Shown one piece after another: positions 24,863 through 34,119 of a stretch of 64,000 nucleotides of DNA. The notes under the pieces are model-generated. The model ran no database searches, had not been told where the DNA came from, and worked only from the letters and a program-made list of their open reading frames with translations. Origin of the DNA: Lutimonas saemankumensis (lineage in GTDB: Bacteria > Bacteroidota > Bacteroidia > Flavobacteriales > Flavobacteriaceae); assembly GCF_020171465.1 (NCBI RefSeq), contig NZ_JAIUZR010000006.1, positions 124,001 through 188,000 on the forward strand, written 5' to 3'. The position numbers were made by a program, and so were the translations under genes. Position 1 is the stretch's first letter, and every line of letters begins with the position of its first letter.

Positions 24863-25918
24863 TTAATCCATATAATACCAGAACTTTGGCTCTGTACCAA
24901 GGTCTTCTTTGAGTCTGAACACTTTCTTATTGGCCAGGACCCATCTTATTTCGCTATCCGGATCCAGAAGATTTCCAAATATCCTTGCTCCTGTAGGGCA
25001 GGCATCAACACATGCCGGGTTTTTCCCGTTTCTGCTTCGCTGAATACAGAAGGTGCATTTTTCCATGACTCCTTTTTTCCTCAATCGATTTCCCAAATAA
25101 TGCTGATTCTTGTTAACCTCTTCCTCGGGAACCTGCGGAGTACTCCAGTTAAACCTTCGTCCGTCATAAGGACATGCAGCCATACAATAGCGGCAACCAA
25201 TGCACCAGTCATAATCAATGACAACCAGCCCGTCCTCCTCCCGCCAGGTAGCCTCAACGGGACAGACTTCAATACATGGAGGATTATCGCAGTGATAGCA
25301 CTGTGTACCCAGATAAAAATGGCCTTCAGCAGGTACTTCGTGATAATAGGTGTCGTCTGCTTCACCAAAATCCAGCCCTTTACCGTCCTTCATTTCATGG
25401 ATCCTGATGTACTGCATCTGAGAATCTCGGTCTTGGTTATTCTCTTCAACACAGGCATTGACACAGTCCATATAGCCCTGACACTGAGAAATATTGAACG
25501 CATATCCAAAAAGGACATCTGGTTCAGCGTCTTTGGAAGAAATATTTATTTTTTTACCCGTCCTGAGTTCATAGGACCTTACTAATCTGTCCACAGTTTT
25601 ATTCTTTTCTTCCTCGGACATCAGTTTATAATTACCTTTAAAGTATTCTTCCCATTCAATTTCAGATTTCTCTTTACTGCTGTCACTCGCCGTTACGCTG
25701 CATGAGGCATTGGCGGCTCCGGCACCGATCAACAGCCCGGCTGTAATTTTCCTAAATGCCTGCCTTCTGTTCATATTAACGTTGAAGACCTGGTCAATAC
25801 CATCCTTAGGTTGCGAACTGCTCTCACCGGAGCACGAACCTCCGGAGCATCCACAAGCCTTTTCTTTTTTTTGCCCGAGGTCCAGGGAAAACCATTTTTT
25901 TATATCCTTTTTTATCAT
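24863..25918 (-). CDS. NrfC-like ferredoxin subunit (four Fe-S clusters, Tat signal)
   Basis: A protein of 351 residues. Residues 1-45 include a Cys-rich stretch (ACGCSGGSCSG, Cys 22, 24, 29), followed by an RR motif and hydrophobic run (MNRRQAFRKITAGLLIGAGAA, about 49-69) that looks like a Tat signal. Then come four cluster motifs: CQGYMDCVNAC (CxxYxxCxxxC, Tyr in place of the second Cys), CYHCDNPPCIEVCP, CIGCRYCMAACP and CTFC...CVDACP. This is the DmsB/NrfC/ActB layout and should carry electrons from the NrfD-like subunit toward the cytochromes. The start at 25918 was chosen because sequence upstream contains only a tandem duplication. The alternative start at 25945 adds nine residues. Confidence 0.88.
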   Translation of the reverse strand: MIKKDIKKWFSLDLGQKKEKACGCSGGSCSGESSSQPKDGIDQVFNVNMNRRQAFRKITAGLLIGAGAANASCSVTASDSSKEKSEIEWEEYFKGNYKLMSEEEKNKTVDRLVRSYELRTGKKINISSKDAEPDVLFGYAFNISQCQGYMDCVNACVEENNQDRDSQMQYIRIHEMKDGKGLDFGEADDTYYHEVPAEGHFYLGTQCYHCDNPPCIEVCPVEATWREEDGLVVIDYDWCIGCRYCMAACPYDGRRFNWSTPQVPEEEVNKNQHYLGNRLRKKGVMEKCTFCIQRSRNGKNPACVDACPTGARIFGNLLDPDSEIRWVLANKKVFRLKEDLGTEPKFWYYMD

Positions 25919-25922
25919 ATGT

Positions 25923-25952
25923 AAGGTCAAGTTTTTTAAGGTCAAGTTTTAT
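25923..25952. repeat. 15-bp tandem duplication between cytochrome and ferredoxin genes
   Basis: AAGGTCAAGTTTTTT (25923-25937) is repeated as AAGGTCAAGTTTTAT (25938-25952), differing at one position. It overlaps the stop codon of the tetraheme lipoprotein gene and fills the gap to the ferredoxin start. Confidence 0.9.
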
Positions 25953-26572
25953 TTACGTTCTTCCACCATTACTGTGTTGTACCGAGAAGGCCATCTGTTT
26001 TTAATCTGTGGTTGATGCGGATTATGGCATTCCACACACAATTTTGAAACTCTCGCACTTTTCCAGCCACTTATATTTTTACCATGGGCTCCACCAATCC
26101 AGTCTTTTTGCTGCTTGATATGACATTGCCCGCAAAGTTTATAGCTATGGTCAAAATCTATGGGATCTCCGGTGATACTATTCAAGTTGTTCATGTCTTC
26201 TCCATTGTGACACGAGGTACATTTCATGGTTTTGGTATCGGCATGGTTTATTACAATATCCCAGTGGGCTTTTTTTCCAAGACCTTCTTTCTGAAGTTGT
26301 TCCACAGGTTTATTATGACACTCACTGCAGGCATAAGACTTTATACTGCCTTTACGCTTCTTTATATAAAAATGAATGTCATTTTCATCAATGGCTACGA
26401 GGTCATTCAGGCTGTACAGGGATTGTTCCTCAATACCATCTCTGCTGTTTTCAACACTGTGGGCCTTTATTTTATCAATAATATTATGATACTCTTTTTT
26501 TCTTCCCTTACAGGAAGTAAGAAACAGAATAAGTGATAAGCCTAATATTTTAAAAGGAATTCTACTTCGCAT
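25949..26572 (-). CDS. Tetraheme cytochrome c lipoprotein of the nap operon
   Basis: A protein of 207 residues. The lipobox LFLTSC puts Cys21 as the lipidated residue, so it is membrane-anchored on the periplasmic side. Four CxxCH motifs are visible: CSECH (82-86), CTSCH (118-122), CGQCH (147-151) and CVECH (179-183), with extra His (WDIVINH, FDH, GGAHGKN) as likely distal ligands. It resembles cytochrome c3/NrfH-type carriers rather than NapC, since there is no N-terminal membrane helix with that spacing. Its place between the NrfCD-like pair and the NapB-like protein suggests an intermediate electron carrier. Confidence 0.85.
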   Translation of the reverse strand: MRSRIPFKILGLSLILFLTSCKGRKKEYHNIIDKIKAHSVENSRDGIEEQSLYSLNDLVAIDENDIHFYIKKRKGSIKSYACSECHNKPVEQLQKEGLGKKAHWDIVINHADTKTMKCTSCHNGEDMNNLNSITGDPIDFDHSYKLCGQCHIKQQKDWIGGAHGKNISGWKSARVSKLCVECHNPHQPQIKNRWPSRYNTVMVEERK

Positions 26573-26581
26573 AAGAATTAA

Positions 26582-27259
26582 CTATTTTATTGCTCTTTTG
26601 AACGTTCCTATATCTTTGGTTTTTTTATCATTGATCACATGACATTGTCGGCAATTCACCCTTTCAGGATGGGTTGTTCTAATCTCCTTGGCGGCACTGG
26701 GCCCAGCATGGCATGACAGACAGTTTTCCCTAAGCTGCAAAGGATGTGGTACTACGGGAGGGCTGTTTAGTAGGGCCTGATTGTCAAGTGTAGATCCTTT
26801 ATTTCCCGACCAGGAAGAAGCAACAAAATTGGATTGCGTTTTCACACGAACATGACACTGTACACAGTTTAATTTATCTGGGTGCGGAGTAACAGGAGTA
26901 TAGGCTTTAAATTTTTGCACAAACCCGCCGTTCTCATGACATTTTAAACAACTGCTACCACCTATTCCGCCTTCTTCAATCGGATGCGGAACTGTTGGAG
27001 GCCCTCCGTAAAAGGCCCTGTTTTTGTAATAGGTGTTTAGGTTTCTTTGATAGTCTTTATCCAAAGGCATGATCTGGTATTCCAAGGCAAACTGAGATCT
27101 TTCAAAGACTCCGGATTCAGATGGAATAGTTGAATATTCCTGGATACGCGTCGTCTTCACAGTTGCTTCTTCAAGAGATTCAAAATAACTGTAACTCCAG
27201 AGACCAATGGTAGCCGCCAAAAGCAGAACGAATAAAAATATGATAAACAATCTTTTCAT
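26582..27259 (-). CDS. NapB-like tetraheme cytochrome c (two NapB units)
   Basis: A protein of 225 residues with an N-terminal hydrophobic anchor (RLFIIFLFVLLLAATIGLWSY). Heme motifs: CLKCH (104-108), CVQCH (132-136), CLSCH (160-164) and CRQCH (183-187). The pairs sit in matching contexts, VPHPIEEG...CLKCH...TPHP...CVQCHV and VPHPLQLREN CLSCH...TTHP...CRQCHV, so the protein looks like a tandem duplication of the diheme NapB unit. NapB passes electrons directly to NapA, which is encoded 8 bp upstream. The usual NapB has two hemes. Confidence 0.87.
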   Translation of the reverse strand: MKRLFIIFLFVLLLAATIGLWSYSYFESLEEATVKTTRIQEYSTIPSESGVFERSQFALEYQIMPLDKDYQRNLNTYYKNRAFYGGPPTVPHPIEEGGIGGSSCLKCHENGGFVQKFKAYTPVTPHPDKLNCVQCHVRVKTQSNFVASSWSGNKGSTLDNQALLNSPPVVPHPLQLRENCLSCHAGPSAAKEIRTTHPERVNCRQCHVINDKKTKDIGTFKRAIK

Positions 27260-27266
27260 AACCTAC

Positions 27267-29594
27267 CTATGCTTTTTCTATTCTAACGGCACACTTTTTA
27301 AAATCCGGTTCCTTGGAAATGGGACAGAAAGCATCCAAAGTAACGTCGTTGATCATCATGTTCTCATCAAAGAAGGGTACGAAAACCTGCCCTTTGGTTG
27401 GTAAGCCACGTTCATTGATCGATGCCGGTAAAACTGTGGTTCCTCTTCTTGAAACAACCTTCACCAGTTCTCCATTTCTTATGCCATAGGCCTCTGCATC
27501 TTCCGGGTGTAATTCTACATATGCATTTGGAACTGCCTGGTGTAAGACCGGAATCCTACGGGTCATGGATCCTGTATGCCAGTGTTCGATCACACGTCCT
27601 GTGTTCAACCAGAAGGGATATTCAGTATCAGGAGATTCTGCCGGCGGTTCATAAGGCCTTTGCCAGATTACGGCTCTTCCATCCGGTTTCCCATAGAAGT
27701 GGAATTGTTTACCATTGTCACAGGCCGGATCATAGGTGGCATTAAATCTCCATTTGGTTTCCTTACCCTCAACAAACGGCCAGATGACGCCTGATCTTTC
27801 TTTTAGAACTTCCAAAGGCGCCATTCCATGTTTTTTTCCTTCATGGAATTGTCTGTATTCGTTGTAAATTTCCTCTTCATGATTGTCTTTGGAATAGGGG
27901 AACAATTCTTCATACCCCATACGTCTGGCAACCTCAATGGTCTGCCATGCATCAGGCATAGCCTGACCTGGTGGATCTACCATCTTAAACCAGTGCTGCG
28001 TCCTTCTTTCCGAATTTCCGTACATTCCATTTTTTTCAATATGCCAGGCTGCAGGAAGAATCACATCAGCAACATCTGAAGTTGGCGTCGGAAATACGTC
28101 AGATACGACGATAAATCTGTCTTCTTTTTTGGCTCCGTTGGTGAAGCGAGCCACATTAGGAAGAGAAACAAGAGGGTTCGTTACCTGGGTCCAGAGAAAT
28201 TTAATATCGCCTCTGTCAAGGGCCCTGAACATTTCCGTAGCGTGGTAAGTTGGTTTCGAAGGAATTCTTTCCACGGGGACTTTCCAGATTTTAGCCGCAA
28301 ATTCTCTGTTTTTTTCATTCATCACAACTCCTTTGGGAAGCTTATGAGTAAAGGTTCCGACTTCCCTTGCTGTTCCACATGCACTCGGTTGCCCAGTCAA
28401 AGAAAATGGTCCGTTTCCAGGTTGAGATATTTTACCTGTGAGAAGATGTATATTATAGATCAAGTTATTCATCCATGTCCCCCTTGTGTGCTGGTTGACT
28501 CCCATGCACCAGTAAGAGACTACCTTTTTATTCGGATCTCCGTATAAATTTGCCAGATATTTGATATCCTTTACAGATACACCCGATATATTTGAAACTT
28601 TTTCGGGGCTATAGTCATTCAGAAAAGTTTTGTAAGACTCAAAATCGATTTTTTCCGGTACATCATTAAAATTAAATTTATCCTCGGTTCCGTACCCAAT
28701 CTCTGTAAGTCCCTTAAAGAAATTACAGTGATCCTCAACAAATTTCTCATTGACCCATCCGTTCTTTATAATTTCAAATGCGATGGCATTGGCTACGGCA
28801 AGATCCGTTTGGGGATGGAACAGAATCGATCTGTTTGAAGCCGTACTGGACCTGCTTGTTCGTGTAGCAAAATCGATAATTTCCGCGCCCCTTTTCAATT
28901 GCTGATCAAGCATTCTTGAAAAGAGAACAGGATGCATTTCTGCCATATTATTTCCCCAGGTAATAAAGACATCCGCCTGATCAATGTCATCATAACAACC
29001 CATAGGCTCGTCGGCACCAAAGGTGGATAAAAATCCTGTTACGGCACTCGCCATGCAAAGTCTTGCATTGCAATCCAGGTTATTTGTTCCTATGGCACCT
29101 TTCATAAATTTAGAAGCCACATAGCCCTCCGGAATTGTAGACTGGCCCGAAGTATACATCGCCACGGCATCTTTACCGTGTTTTTCAATGGTCTCCTTCA
29201 TTTTTGAGGCCACCAGATCCAAAGCCTCTTCCATGCTTGTCTCAACATAAGTTCCGTTCTTCTTCACCAGGGGTTGGGTAAGTCTGTCTTCCGCATACAT
29301 ACAGATGGTCTGATGATATCCTTTTACACAGCATAAACCTTTGTTTACAGGAGAATTTGGATCGCCTTTAACTGCAACCGCTTTGTTGTCCTGCATTCCG
29401 ATCAGGACACCGCATCCCACACCACAGAACCTGCAAGGCGCTTTGTTCCATTCAAGGTCTCCCAATGATTCTGCATTTGCGATTTGTTCTTCGGCAAATA
29501 CAATTCCTGGGAAAAGTGAAGCTGCTGCTGTCATAGCAGAAACAGCGGCAATTTTCTTTAAAAATTCTCTTCTGCTTTTTACTTGTTTGATCAT
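27267..29594 (-). CDS. napA: Periplasmic nitrate reductase catalytic subunit
   Basis: A molybdenum enzyme of 775 residues that reduces nitrate to nitrite in the periplasm. The Tat signal is [16 protein letters not shown] (residues about 6-21). The [4Fe-4S] cluster motif is CRFCGVGC...GLCCVKG (Cys 54, 57, 61 and about 89). The Mo-bis-MGD ligand Cys is in [14 protein letters not shown] (about residues 171-184), and the region [16 protein letters not shown] follows. C-terminal [18 protein letters not shown] and [15 protein letters not shown] are typical of the family. It is shorter than proteobacterial NapA (about 830) but all cofactor sites are there. Confidence 0.95.
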   Translation of the reverse strand: MIKQVKSRREFLKKIAAVSAMTAAASLFPGIVFAEEQIANAESLGDLEWNKAPCRFCGVGCGVLIGMQDNKAVAVKGDPNSPVNKGLCCVKGYHQTICMYAEDRLTQPLVKKNGTYVETSMEEALDLVASKMKETIEKHGKDAVAMYTSGQSTIPEGYVASKFMKGAIGTNNLDCNARLCMASAVTGFLSTFGADEPMGCYDDIDQADVFITWGNNMAEMHPVLFSRMLDQQLKRGAEIIDFATRTSRSSTASNRSILFHPQTDLAVANAIAFEIIKNGWVNEKFVEDHCNFFKGLTEIGYGTEDKFNFNDVPEKIDFESYKTFLNDYSPEKVSNISGVSVKDIKYLANLYGDPNKKVVSYWCMGVNQHTRGTWMNNLIYNIHLLTGKISQPGNGPFSLTGQPSACGTAREVGTFTHKLPKGVVMNEKNREFAAKIWKVPVERIPSKPTYHATEMFRALDRGDIKFLWTQVTNPLVSLPNVARFTNGAKKEDRFIVVSDVFPTPTSDVADVILPAAWHIEKNGMYGNSERRTQHWFKMVDPPGQAMPDAWQTIEVARRMGYEELFPYSKDNHEEEIYNEYRQFHEGKKHGMAPLEVLKERSGVIWPFVEGKETKWRFNATYDPACDNGKQFHFYGKPDGRAVIWQRPYEPPAESPDTEYPFWLNTGRVIEHWHTGSMTRRIPVLHQAVPNAYVELHPEDAEAYGIRNGELVKVVSRRGTTVLPASINERGLPTKGQVFVPFFDENMMINDVTLDAFCPISKEPDFKKCAVRIEKA

Positions 29595-29609
29595 AATTGA
29601 TTTTGGTTA

Positions 29610-29843
29610 TTAAGAATCAACCTCAAAACCTGAAACCATTGAAAGCATTTTTAAGCTTTCAATGGAATTGATTTGGGATAAAAGTTTATTGTCTTCTAAT
29701 TCAGTTTCTGTATCAGTTACCAAAACGGCAACCTCCTGATTTGTTGAGGGAATAATATCACAGCCTTCAATCTGGGAAAGTTCATGTAAAAGTTCACTGA
29801 ATTTCCCGTTATGAGGACGGGCAAGGTAACTTTTGACGGGCAT
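29610..29843 (-). CDS. napD: NapD chaperone for nitrate reductase maturation
   Basis: A small cytoplasmic protein of 77 residues with the ferredoxin-like fold of NapD: SYLARPHNGKFSELLHELSQIEGCDIIP, then EVAVLVTDTE and ESLKMLSMVSGFEV. NapD binds the Tat signal of NapA and holds back export until the cofactor is inserted. It is the first gene of the operon, 15 bp before napA, and sits beside a dyad that may be an operator. Confidence 0.88.
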   Translation of the reverse strand: MPVKSYLARPHNGKFSELLHELSQIEGCDIIPSTNQEVAVLVTDTETELEDNKLLSQINSIESLKMLSMVSGFEVDS

Positions 29844-29853
29844 AGTTTGGTTT

Positions 29854-29875
29854 TTGTGTGACCTAAGTTACACAA
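29854..29875 (-). promoter_or_regulatory. CRP/FNR-type dyad upstream of napD
   Basis: TTGTGTGAC-CTAA-GTTACACAA is a 22-bp inverted repeat with one mismatch between the arms (TTGTGTGAC against TTGTGTAAC). It contains TGTGAC-N4-GTTACA, the form bound by CRP/FNR-family regulators including HcpR-like proteins that control nitrate/nitrite genes in Bacteroidota. It ends 11 bp before the start codon. No regulator of this family is in the window. Confidence 0.6.
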
Positions 29876-29971
29876 AACTTTTTACAAAATAAAACACAAT
29901 CCATGGGGTTCTTATTTGATTCCCAAATCGAATTGTCAGCAAAAAGGCAGCCTGAAAATTGTAAATGATCT

Positions 29972-31882
29972 CTACAAGGATCCCGCTTTGATTTCTTCAA
30001 CCACATCGGGATTGAGAAGCGTTGAAATATCTCCGAGATTATCTGCTTCATTGGAAGCAATTTTTCTTAGGATACGTCGCATGATTTTTCCTGATCGGGT
30101 TTTTGGCAATCCGGAAACGAACTGGATCTTATCAAGTTTAGCGATGGCACCAATCGTGGATGAAATAAGTTGATTGATTTCTGTTTTTAAATCCTCATTC
30201 GAAGTTTTGCATTCATCATATTTAGTGACAAACGCATATAATGCATTTCCTTTAACATCATGTGGAAATCCAACTACGGCACATTCTACGATATCGGTAT
30301 GCTCGTCAATTGCATTTTCAATAGGTGCAGTTCCAAGATTATGCCCGGAAACGATCACAACATCATCTACTCTTCCTGTAATTCTGTAGTTTCCCGAAGC
30401 ATCTCTATAGGCTCCATCCCCGGTAAAGTACATATTTTTATAGGCTGAAAAATAAGTGTCCTTATATCTTTGGTGATCACCATAAATCGTACGGGCTATT
30501 GACGGCCAGGGAGCTTTCATGGCCAGTCTTCCTTCTGCGGGTTCCATATTCTTCGGTTTTATCTCCTTTCCATTTTCATCCATCAAAACGGGCTGAACCC
30601 CAGGCAAAGGGAGGGTTGCAAAAGTAGGTCGGGTAGGAGTTATCCCTGCAATGGGAGATATCATCATAGCACCCGTTTCGGTTTGCCACCAGGTATCGAC
30701 GATAGGGCATTTGGTTTTTCCAATGTTGTCGTTATACCAGTGCCAGGCTTCTTCATTAATAGGTTCACCCACAGAACCCAAAACTTTTAACGAACTCAGA
30801 TCATGCTTCTCGACCAGACTCAAAGGGTGTTTTGCAAGGGCCCTGATGGCGGTTGGAGCCGTGTAAAAATGTGTTACGTTTAATTTGTCAACAATTTCCC
30901 AAAATCGACCGTAATCGGGGAAAGAAGGAACACCTTCGAACATCACCGTTGTAGCACCTGCACTTAAAGGGCCGTAAATAATGTAAGAATGTCCCGTGAT
31001 CCACCCTATATCAGCGGTACACCAGTAGACGTCATCTTTTTTGCACTGGAACACATTTTCGAAAGTATAAGTGGACCCTACCATATAACCTCCTGTTGTA
31101 TGCACCATTCCCTTGGGCCTTCCGGTAGAACCGGAAGTATAAAGTATAAATAACATATCTTCCGCATCCATCGACTCAGCTTCACAGTTGTTGTCAACCT
31201 TTTGCAGCTCGTCAAACCAGAATTTATCCCTTCCTTCAGTCATTTCAGTGGGTTCAACGGTCCTGCGATATACGATTACAGATTCCACTGACGGACAACT
31301 CTCAAGTGCCTGATCGCAAACTTTCTTCAGATTAATCGGTTTTGTACCTCTGTATACTTCATTGGCCGTAATCAGCATTTTACATGCTGAATCATTGATC
31401 CTGCTCGACAGTGCCGTAGATGAGAATCCTGCAAAAACAATGGAGTGAACCGCTCCTATTCGTGCACAGGCAAGCATCGCAATGGCCAGTTCGGGTATCA
31501 TGGGCATATATAAACACACACGATCTCCTTTTTTGATACCATTGTTCTTCAGTACATTGGCAAATCGGGAGACTTTGACATACAATTGTCTGTAAGTAAT
31601 ATATCGCGATTCTTCGTCTGGGTCATTGGGTTCCCAAATAATGGCTGTTTTGTTACCGATGGTTTCCAGATGCCTGTCCAGGCAGTTTTCTGTTATATTG
31701 AGTTTACCACCCTGAAACCATTTGACTTCGGGCTTTGTAAAATCCCATTCCAACACCTTATCCCATTTTTTCTTCCATTGAAACTGTTCGGCTACCTCCG
31801 ACCAAAACGCTTCAGGATCGGAAACGCTTTTTTCATATTTCTCTTTATACTCTTTAAAGGTGTTGATTTGCAATGGATTCAT
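29972..31882 (-). CDS. acs: Acetyl-CoA synthetase, AMP-forming
   Basis: A protein of 636 residues that converts acetate, ATP and CoA to acetyl-CoA, AMP and PPi. Family blocks: SIVFAGFSSTALSSRINDS, the P-loop-like LFILYTSGSTGRPKGMVHTTGG (about residues 250-270), WCTADIGWITGHSY, DTWWQTETGAMMIS, YFTGDGAYRD, ITGRVDDVVIVSGHNLGTAPIE and LPKTRSGKIMRRILRKIA, whose Lys is the acetylation site. Length is normal (about 635-650). An acetate-type symporter and its DUF4212 partner lie just upstream on the same strand, so uptake and activation of acetate are paired. Confidence 0.96.
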   Translation of the reverse strand: MNPLQINTFKEYKEKYEKSVSDPEAFWSEVAEQFQWKKKWDKVLEWDFTKPEVKWFQGGKLNITENCLDRHLETIGNKTAIIWEPNDPDEESRYITYRQLYVKVSRFANVLKNNGIKKGDRVCLYMPMIPELAIAMLACARIGAVHSIVFAGFSSTALSSRINDSACKMLITANEVYRGTKPINLKKVCDQALESCPSVESVIVYRRTVEPTEMTEGRDKFWFDELQKVDNNCEAESMDAEDMLFILYTSGSTGRPKGMVHTTGGYMVGSTYTFENVFQCKKDDVYWCTADIGWITGHSYIIYGPLSAGATTVMFEGVPSFPDYGRFWEIVDKLNVTHFYTAPTAIRALAKHPLSLVEKHDLSSLKVLGSVGEPINEEAWHWYNDNIGKTKCPIVDTWWQTETGAMMISPIAGITPTRPTFATLPLPGVQPVLMDENGKEIKPKNMEPAEGRLAMKAPWPSIARTIYGDHQRYKDTYFSAYKNMYFTGDGAYRDASGNYRITGRVDDVVIVSGHNLGTAPIENAIDEHTDIVECAVVGFPHDVKGNALYAFVTKYDECKTSNEDLKTEINQLISSTIGAIAKLDKIQFVSGLPKTRSGKIMRRILRKIASNEADNLGDISTLLNPDVVEEIKAGSL

Positions 31883-32038
31883 AAACTCAATATTTAAATT
31901 ATATAGTAATTCAGACTGCAGAATATAAGTTAATCTCAGCCGATTAAAACGTTTTTATTATTACGAAGTGAACTAGACGAAAATAAAATTAACGATAAAA
32001 TTTCTAAAAAAAAATCGACGAACGACTCAATAATCGTA

Positions 32039-33727
32039 TCAATGACTATGTGCTTTTCCGGAACCCGATGGAATTCGAATATTTTCAACCATGTCCTGAA
32101 TGTTCCCGGGTGGGGCAGGAGTAACCAGGGAAATCAGCAAGGAAATGGAAAAATTGACCAGCATGGCAACTGTTCCAAACCCTTCGGGAGAGATGCCAAA
32201 CCACCAGTCTTCCTGGGTTCCGCCTCCAAACCAGTCAAATTTAAATCGCATCATATAATAAAGCATCAGCAACATTCCTATGACCATCCCTGCAATGGCT
32301 CCTTCTTTGTTCATGCGCTTGACGAAAATCCCCAGAATAATTGCGGGAAAAAAAGAAGCAGCCGCTAATCCGAAGGCGAGTGCCACTGTGGCAGCCACAA
32401 AATCAGGGGGGTTAATTCCAAAGTATCCGGCAATGGAAACCGCAATGATGGCTGAGATTCTTGCAGCTATCAATTCCCCTTTTTCAGAAATATTCGAATT
32501 GATCATCTTTTTGATGAGGTCATGGGATACTGAGGACGAAATTACCAATAACAGGCCTGCGGCCGTTGAAAGAGCTGCAGCAAGTCCACCGGCCGCCACC
32601 AAAGCTGCCACCCAGTTTGGCAATTCAGCTATCTCGGGATTAGCCAAAACCATGATATCTTTATCTACGGTTAATTCGTTCAGCATGGGGTCTCCAACAT
32701 ATTGTACAAGGCCGTCTCCATTTTTATCTACAAATTTCATGAGCCCTGTTTTCTCCCAGTTACTTACCCATGGAGGTAATTCAGAATAGGGTTTGTTGGA
32801 TACAGTTTCAATCAGGTTCGTTCGGGCGAAAACGGCAATTGCAGGTGCCGTAGTATAAAGAACCGCAATAAATAAAAGCGCCCATGCCGCTGATTTACGG
32901 GCATCACTTACTTTCTTAACGGTAAAGAATCGCACGATTACATGGGGCAATCCTGCTGTTCCCACCATCAAGGCAGCTGTAATGAAAAATACATCTAGTT
33001 TACTTTTGGCCCCTGAGGTATATTCATGAAACCCAAGATCACGGTGAAGTTGATCAAGCTTATCAAGGAGATATATTCCGTCCGTTCCGGTGCTTCCAAA
33101 CCCAATCTGTGGAATTAAAATACCGGTCATTTGAATCGATATAAAAATGGCCGGTACCATAAAGGCAAAAATAAGCACACAGTATTGGGCTACCTGGGTA
33201 TACGTTATTCCTTTCATACCACCGAGTACAGCATAAAAAAGAACAATGATCATCCCGATGAGTACTCCGGTAGTTATATCTACCTCCAGGAATCGTGAAA
33301 ATACAAGACCTACACCTCTCATCTGCCCTGCTACATAGGTAAAAGAAACTATAAGAGCACAAAATACAGCAACGGATCTTGCTATGTTTGAATAATAGCG
33401 ATCACCTATAAAGTCAGGAACGGTAAATTTTCCAAACTTCCGCAGATAAGGAGCCAGCAATAATGCGAGTAAGACATATCCACCGGTCCAGCCCATTAAA
33501 TAAACTGAGGCATCATAACCATTAAAGGAGATCAGTCCTGCCATTGATATAAACGAAGCCGCAGACATCCAGTCGGCAGCAGTTGCCAAGCCGTTTGCCA
33601 AAGGAGAGACACCTGCTCCGGCAACATAAAATTCTTTGGTAGAAGAAGCCCTGGACCATATGGCGATCCCAATATAAAGTGAAAAGGTAATGGCTATCAA
33701 AAGCCAGGTCCAGATTTGTAAGGTCAT
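32039..33727 (-). CDS. Sodium:solute symporter, acetate (ActP) type
   Basis: A transporter of 562 residues of the SLC5/SSS family with about thirteen hydrophobic helices: FYVAGAGVSPLANGLATAADWMSAASFISMAGLI near the N-terminus (the core SSS signature), GMKGITYTQVAQY, MVGTAGLPHVIVRFFTVK and LAAALSTAAGLLLVISSSVSHDL. A loop of about 60 residues (YSELPPWVSNWEKTGLMKFVDKNGDGLVQYVGDP) separates helices in the middle. Together with the DUF4212 protein 4 bp upstream and acs downstream, uptake of acetate or another short-chain acid is the natural reading, but the substrate is inferred. Confidence 0.88.
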   Translation of the reverse strand: MTLQIWTWLLIAITFSLYIGIAIWSRASSTKEFYVAGAGVSPLANGLATAADWMSAASFISMAGLISFNGYDASVYLMGWTGGYVLLALLLAPYLRKFGKFTVPDFIGDRYYSNIARSVAVFCALIVSFTYVAGQMRGVGLVFSRFLEVDITTGVLIGMIIVLFYAVLGGMKGITYTQVAQYCVLIFAFMVPAIFISIQMTGILIPQIGFGSTGTDGIYLLDKLDQLHRDLGFHEYTSGAKSKLDVFFITAALMVGTAGLPHVIVRFFTVKKVSDARKSAAWALLFIAVLYTTAPAIAVFARTNLIETVSNKPYSELPPWVSNWEKTGLMKFVDKNGDGLVQYVGDPMLNELTVDKDIMVLANPEIAELPNWVAALVAAGGLAAALSTAAGLLLVISSSVSHDLIKKMINSNISEKGELIAARISAIIAVSIAGYFGINPPDFVAATVALAFGLAAASFFPAIILGIFVKRMNKEGAIAGMVIGMLLMLYYMMRFKFDWFGGGTQEDWWFGISPEGFGTVAMLVNFSISLLISLVTPAPPGNIQDMVENIRIPSGSGKAHSH

Positions 33728-33730
33728 TAT

Positions 33731-33985
33731 TTAATCGTTTACACCATATTTTTTATCCAACCGGTTCATGAGCCCTATATAGATCACTATGATAAGCACA
33801 AAAAAGTAAATAGATCCTTGTTGGGCGAACCAAAAACCGAGCTTGAAACCTCCTAATTTGAACGTATTGAGTTCGTCTACTAAAACAATACCCATAATAT
33901 AGGAAACCAGAAACCAGAAGCTCAAAAGGATTCCAAGGTATTTAAGATTGGTTCTCCAGTATTTTTTTAAATCTTTGTGAGGCAT
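33731..33985 (-). CDS. DUF4212 small membrane protein, symporter partner
   Basis: A protein of 84 residues with two hydrophobic helices (LGILLSFWFLVSYIMGIVL and QQGSIYFFVLIIVIYIGLMNRL) and the family ends KKYWRTNLKYL and RLDKKYGV. DUF4212 proteins are paired with SSS-family acetate symporters, and this one is 4 bp from such a gene. The ATG at 33985 was chosen over 34027; the latter adds residues overlapping the divergent promoter region. Confidence 0.9.
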   Translation of the reverse strand: MPHKDLKKYWRTNLKYLGILLSFWFLVSYIMGIVLVDELNTFKLGGFKLGFWFAQQGSIYFFVLIIVIYIGLMNRLDKKYGVND

Positions 33986-34119
33986 CGATATTGTAATTGT
34001 CAGTTGACTAATATAGAAAAAAATCAATGTTAAAATTAAAATCGAACAAAATTAGACAGGAATTTTTGGGCTGGAACTTTCGTCCGTCAATTAAATCTGA
34101 TTTTTTATTTTTATTTGGA

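Noticed and set aside
24785-25585. Long plus-strand frames opposite the NrfCD genes (up to 266 codons)
   Set aside because: Antisense shadows of well-supported ferredoxin and NrfD genes; the translations are Cys/His/Phe-rich with no domain.
31883-32038. Promoter or terminator between the symporter and acs genes
   Set aside because: The 156-bp AT-rich gap has only partial boxes (TAATTTTA) without TTG at a suitable distance and no stable hairpin followed by a T-run.
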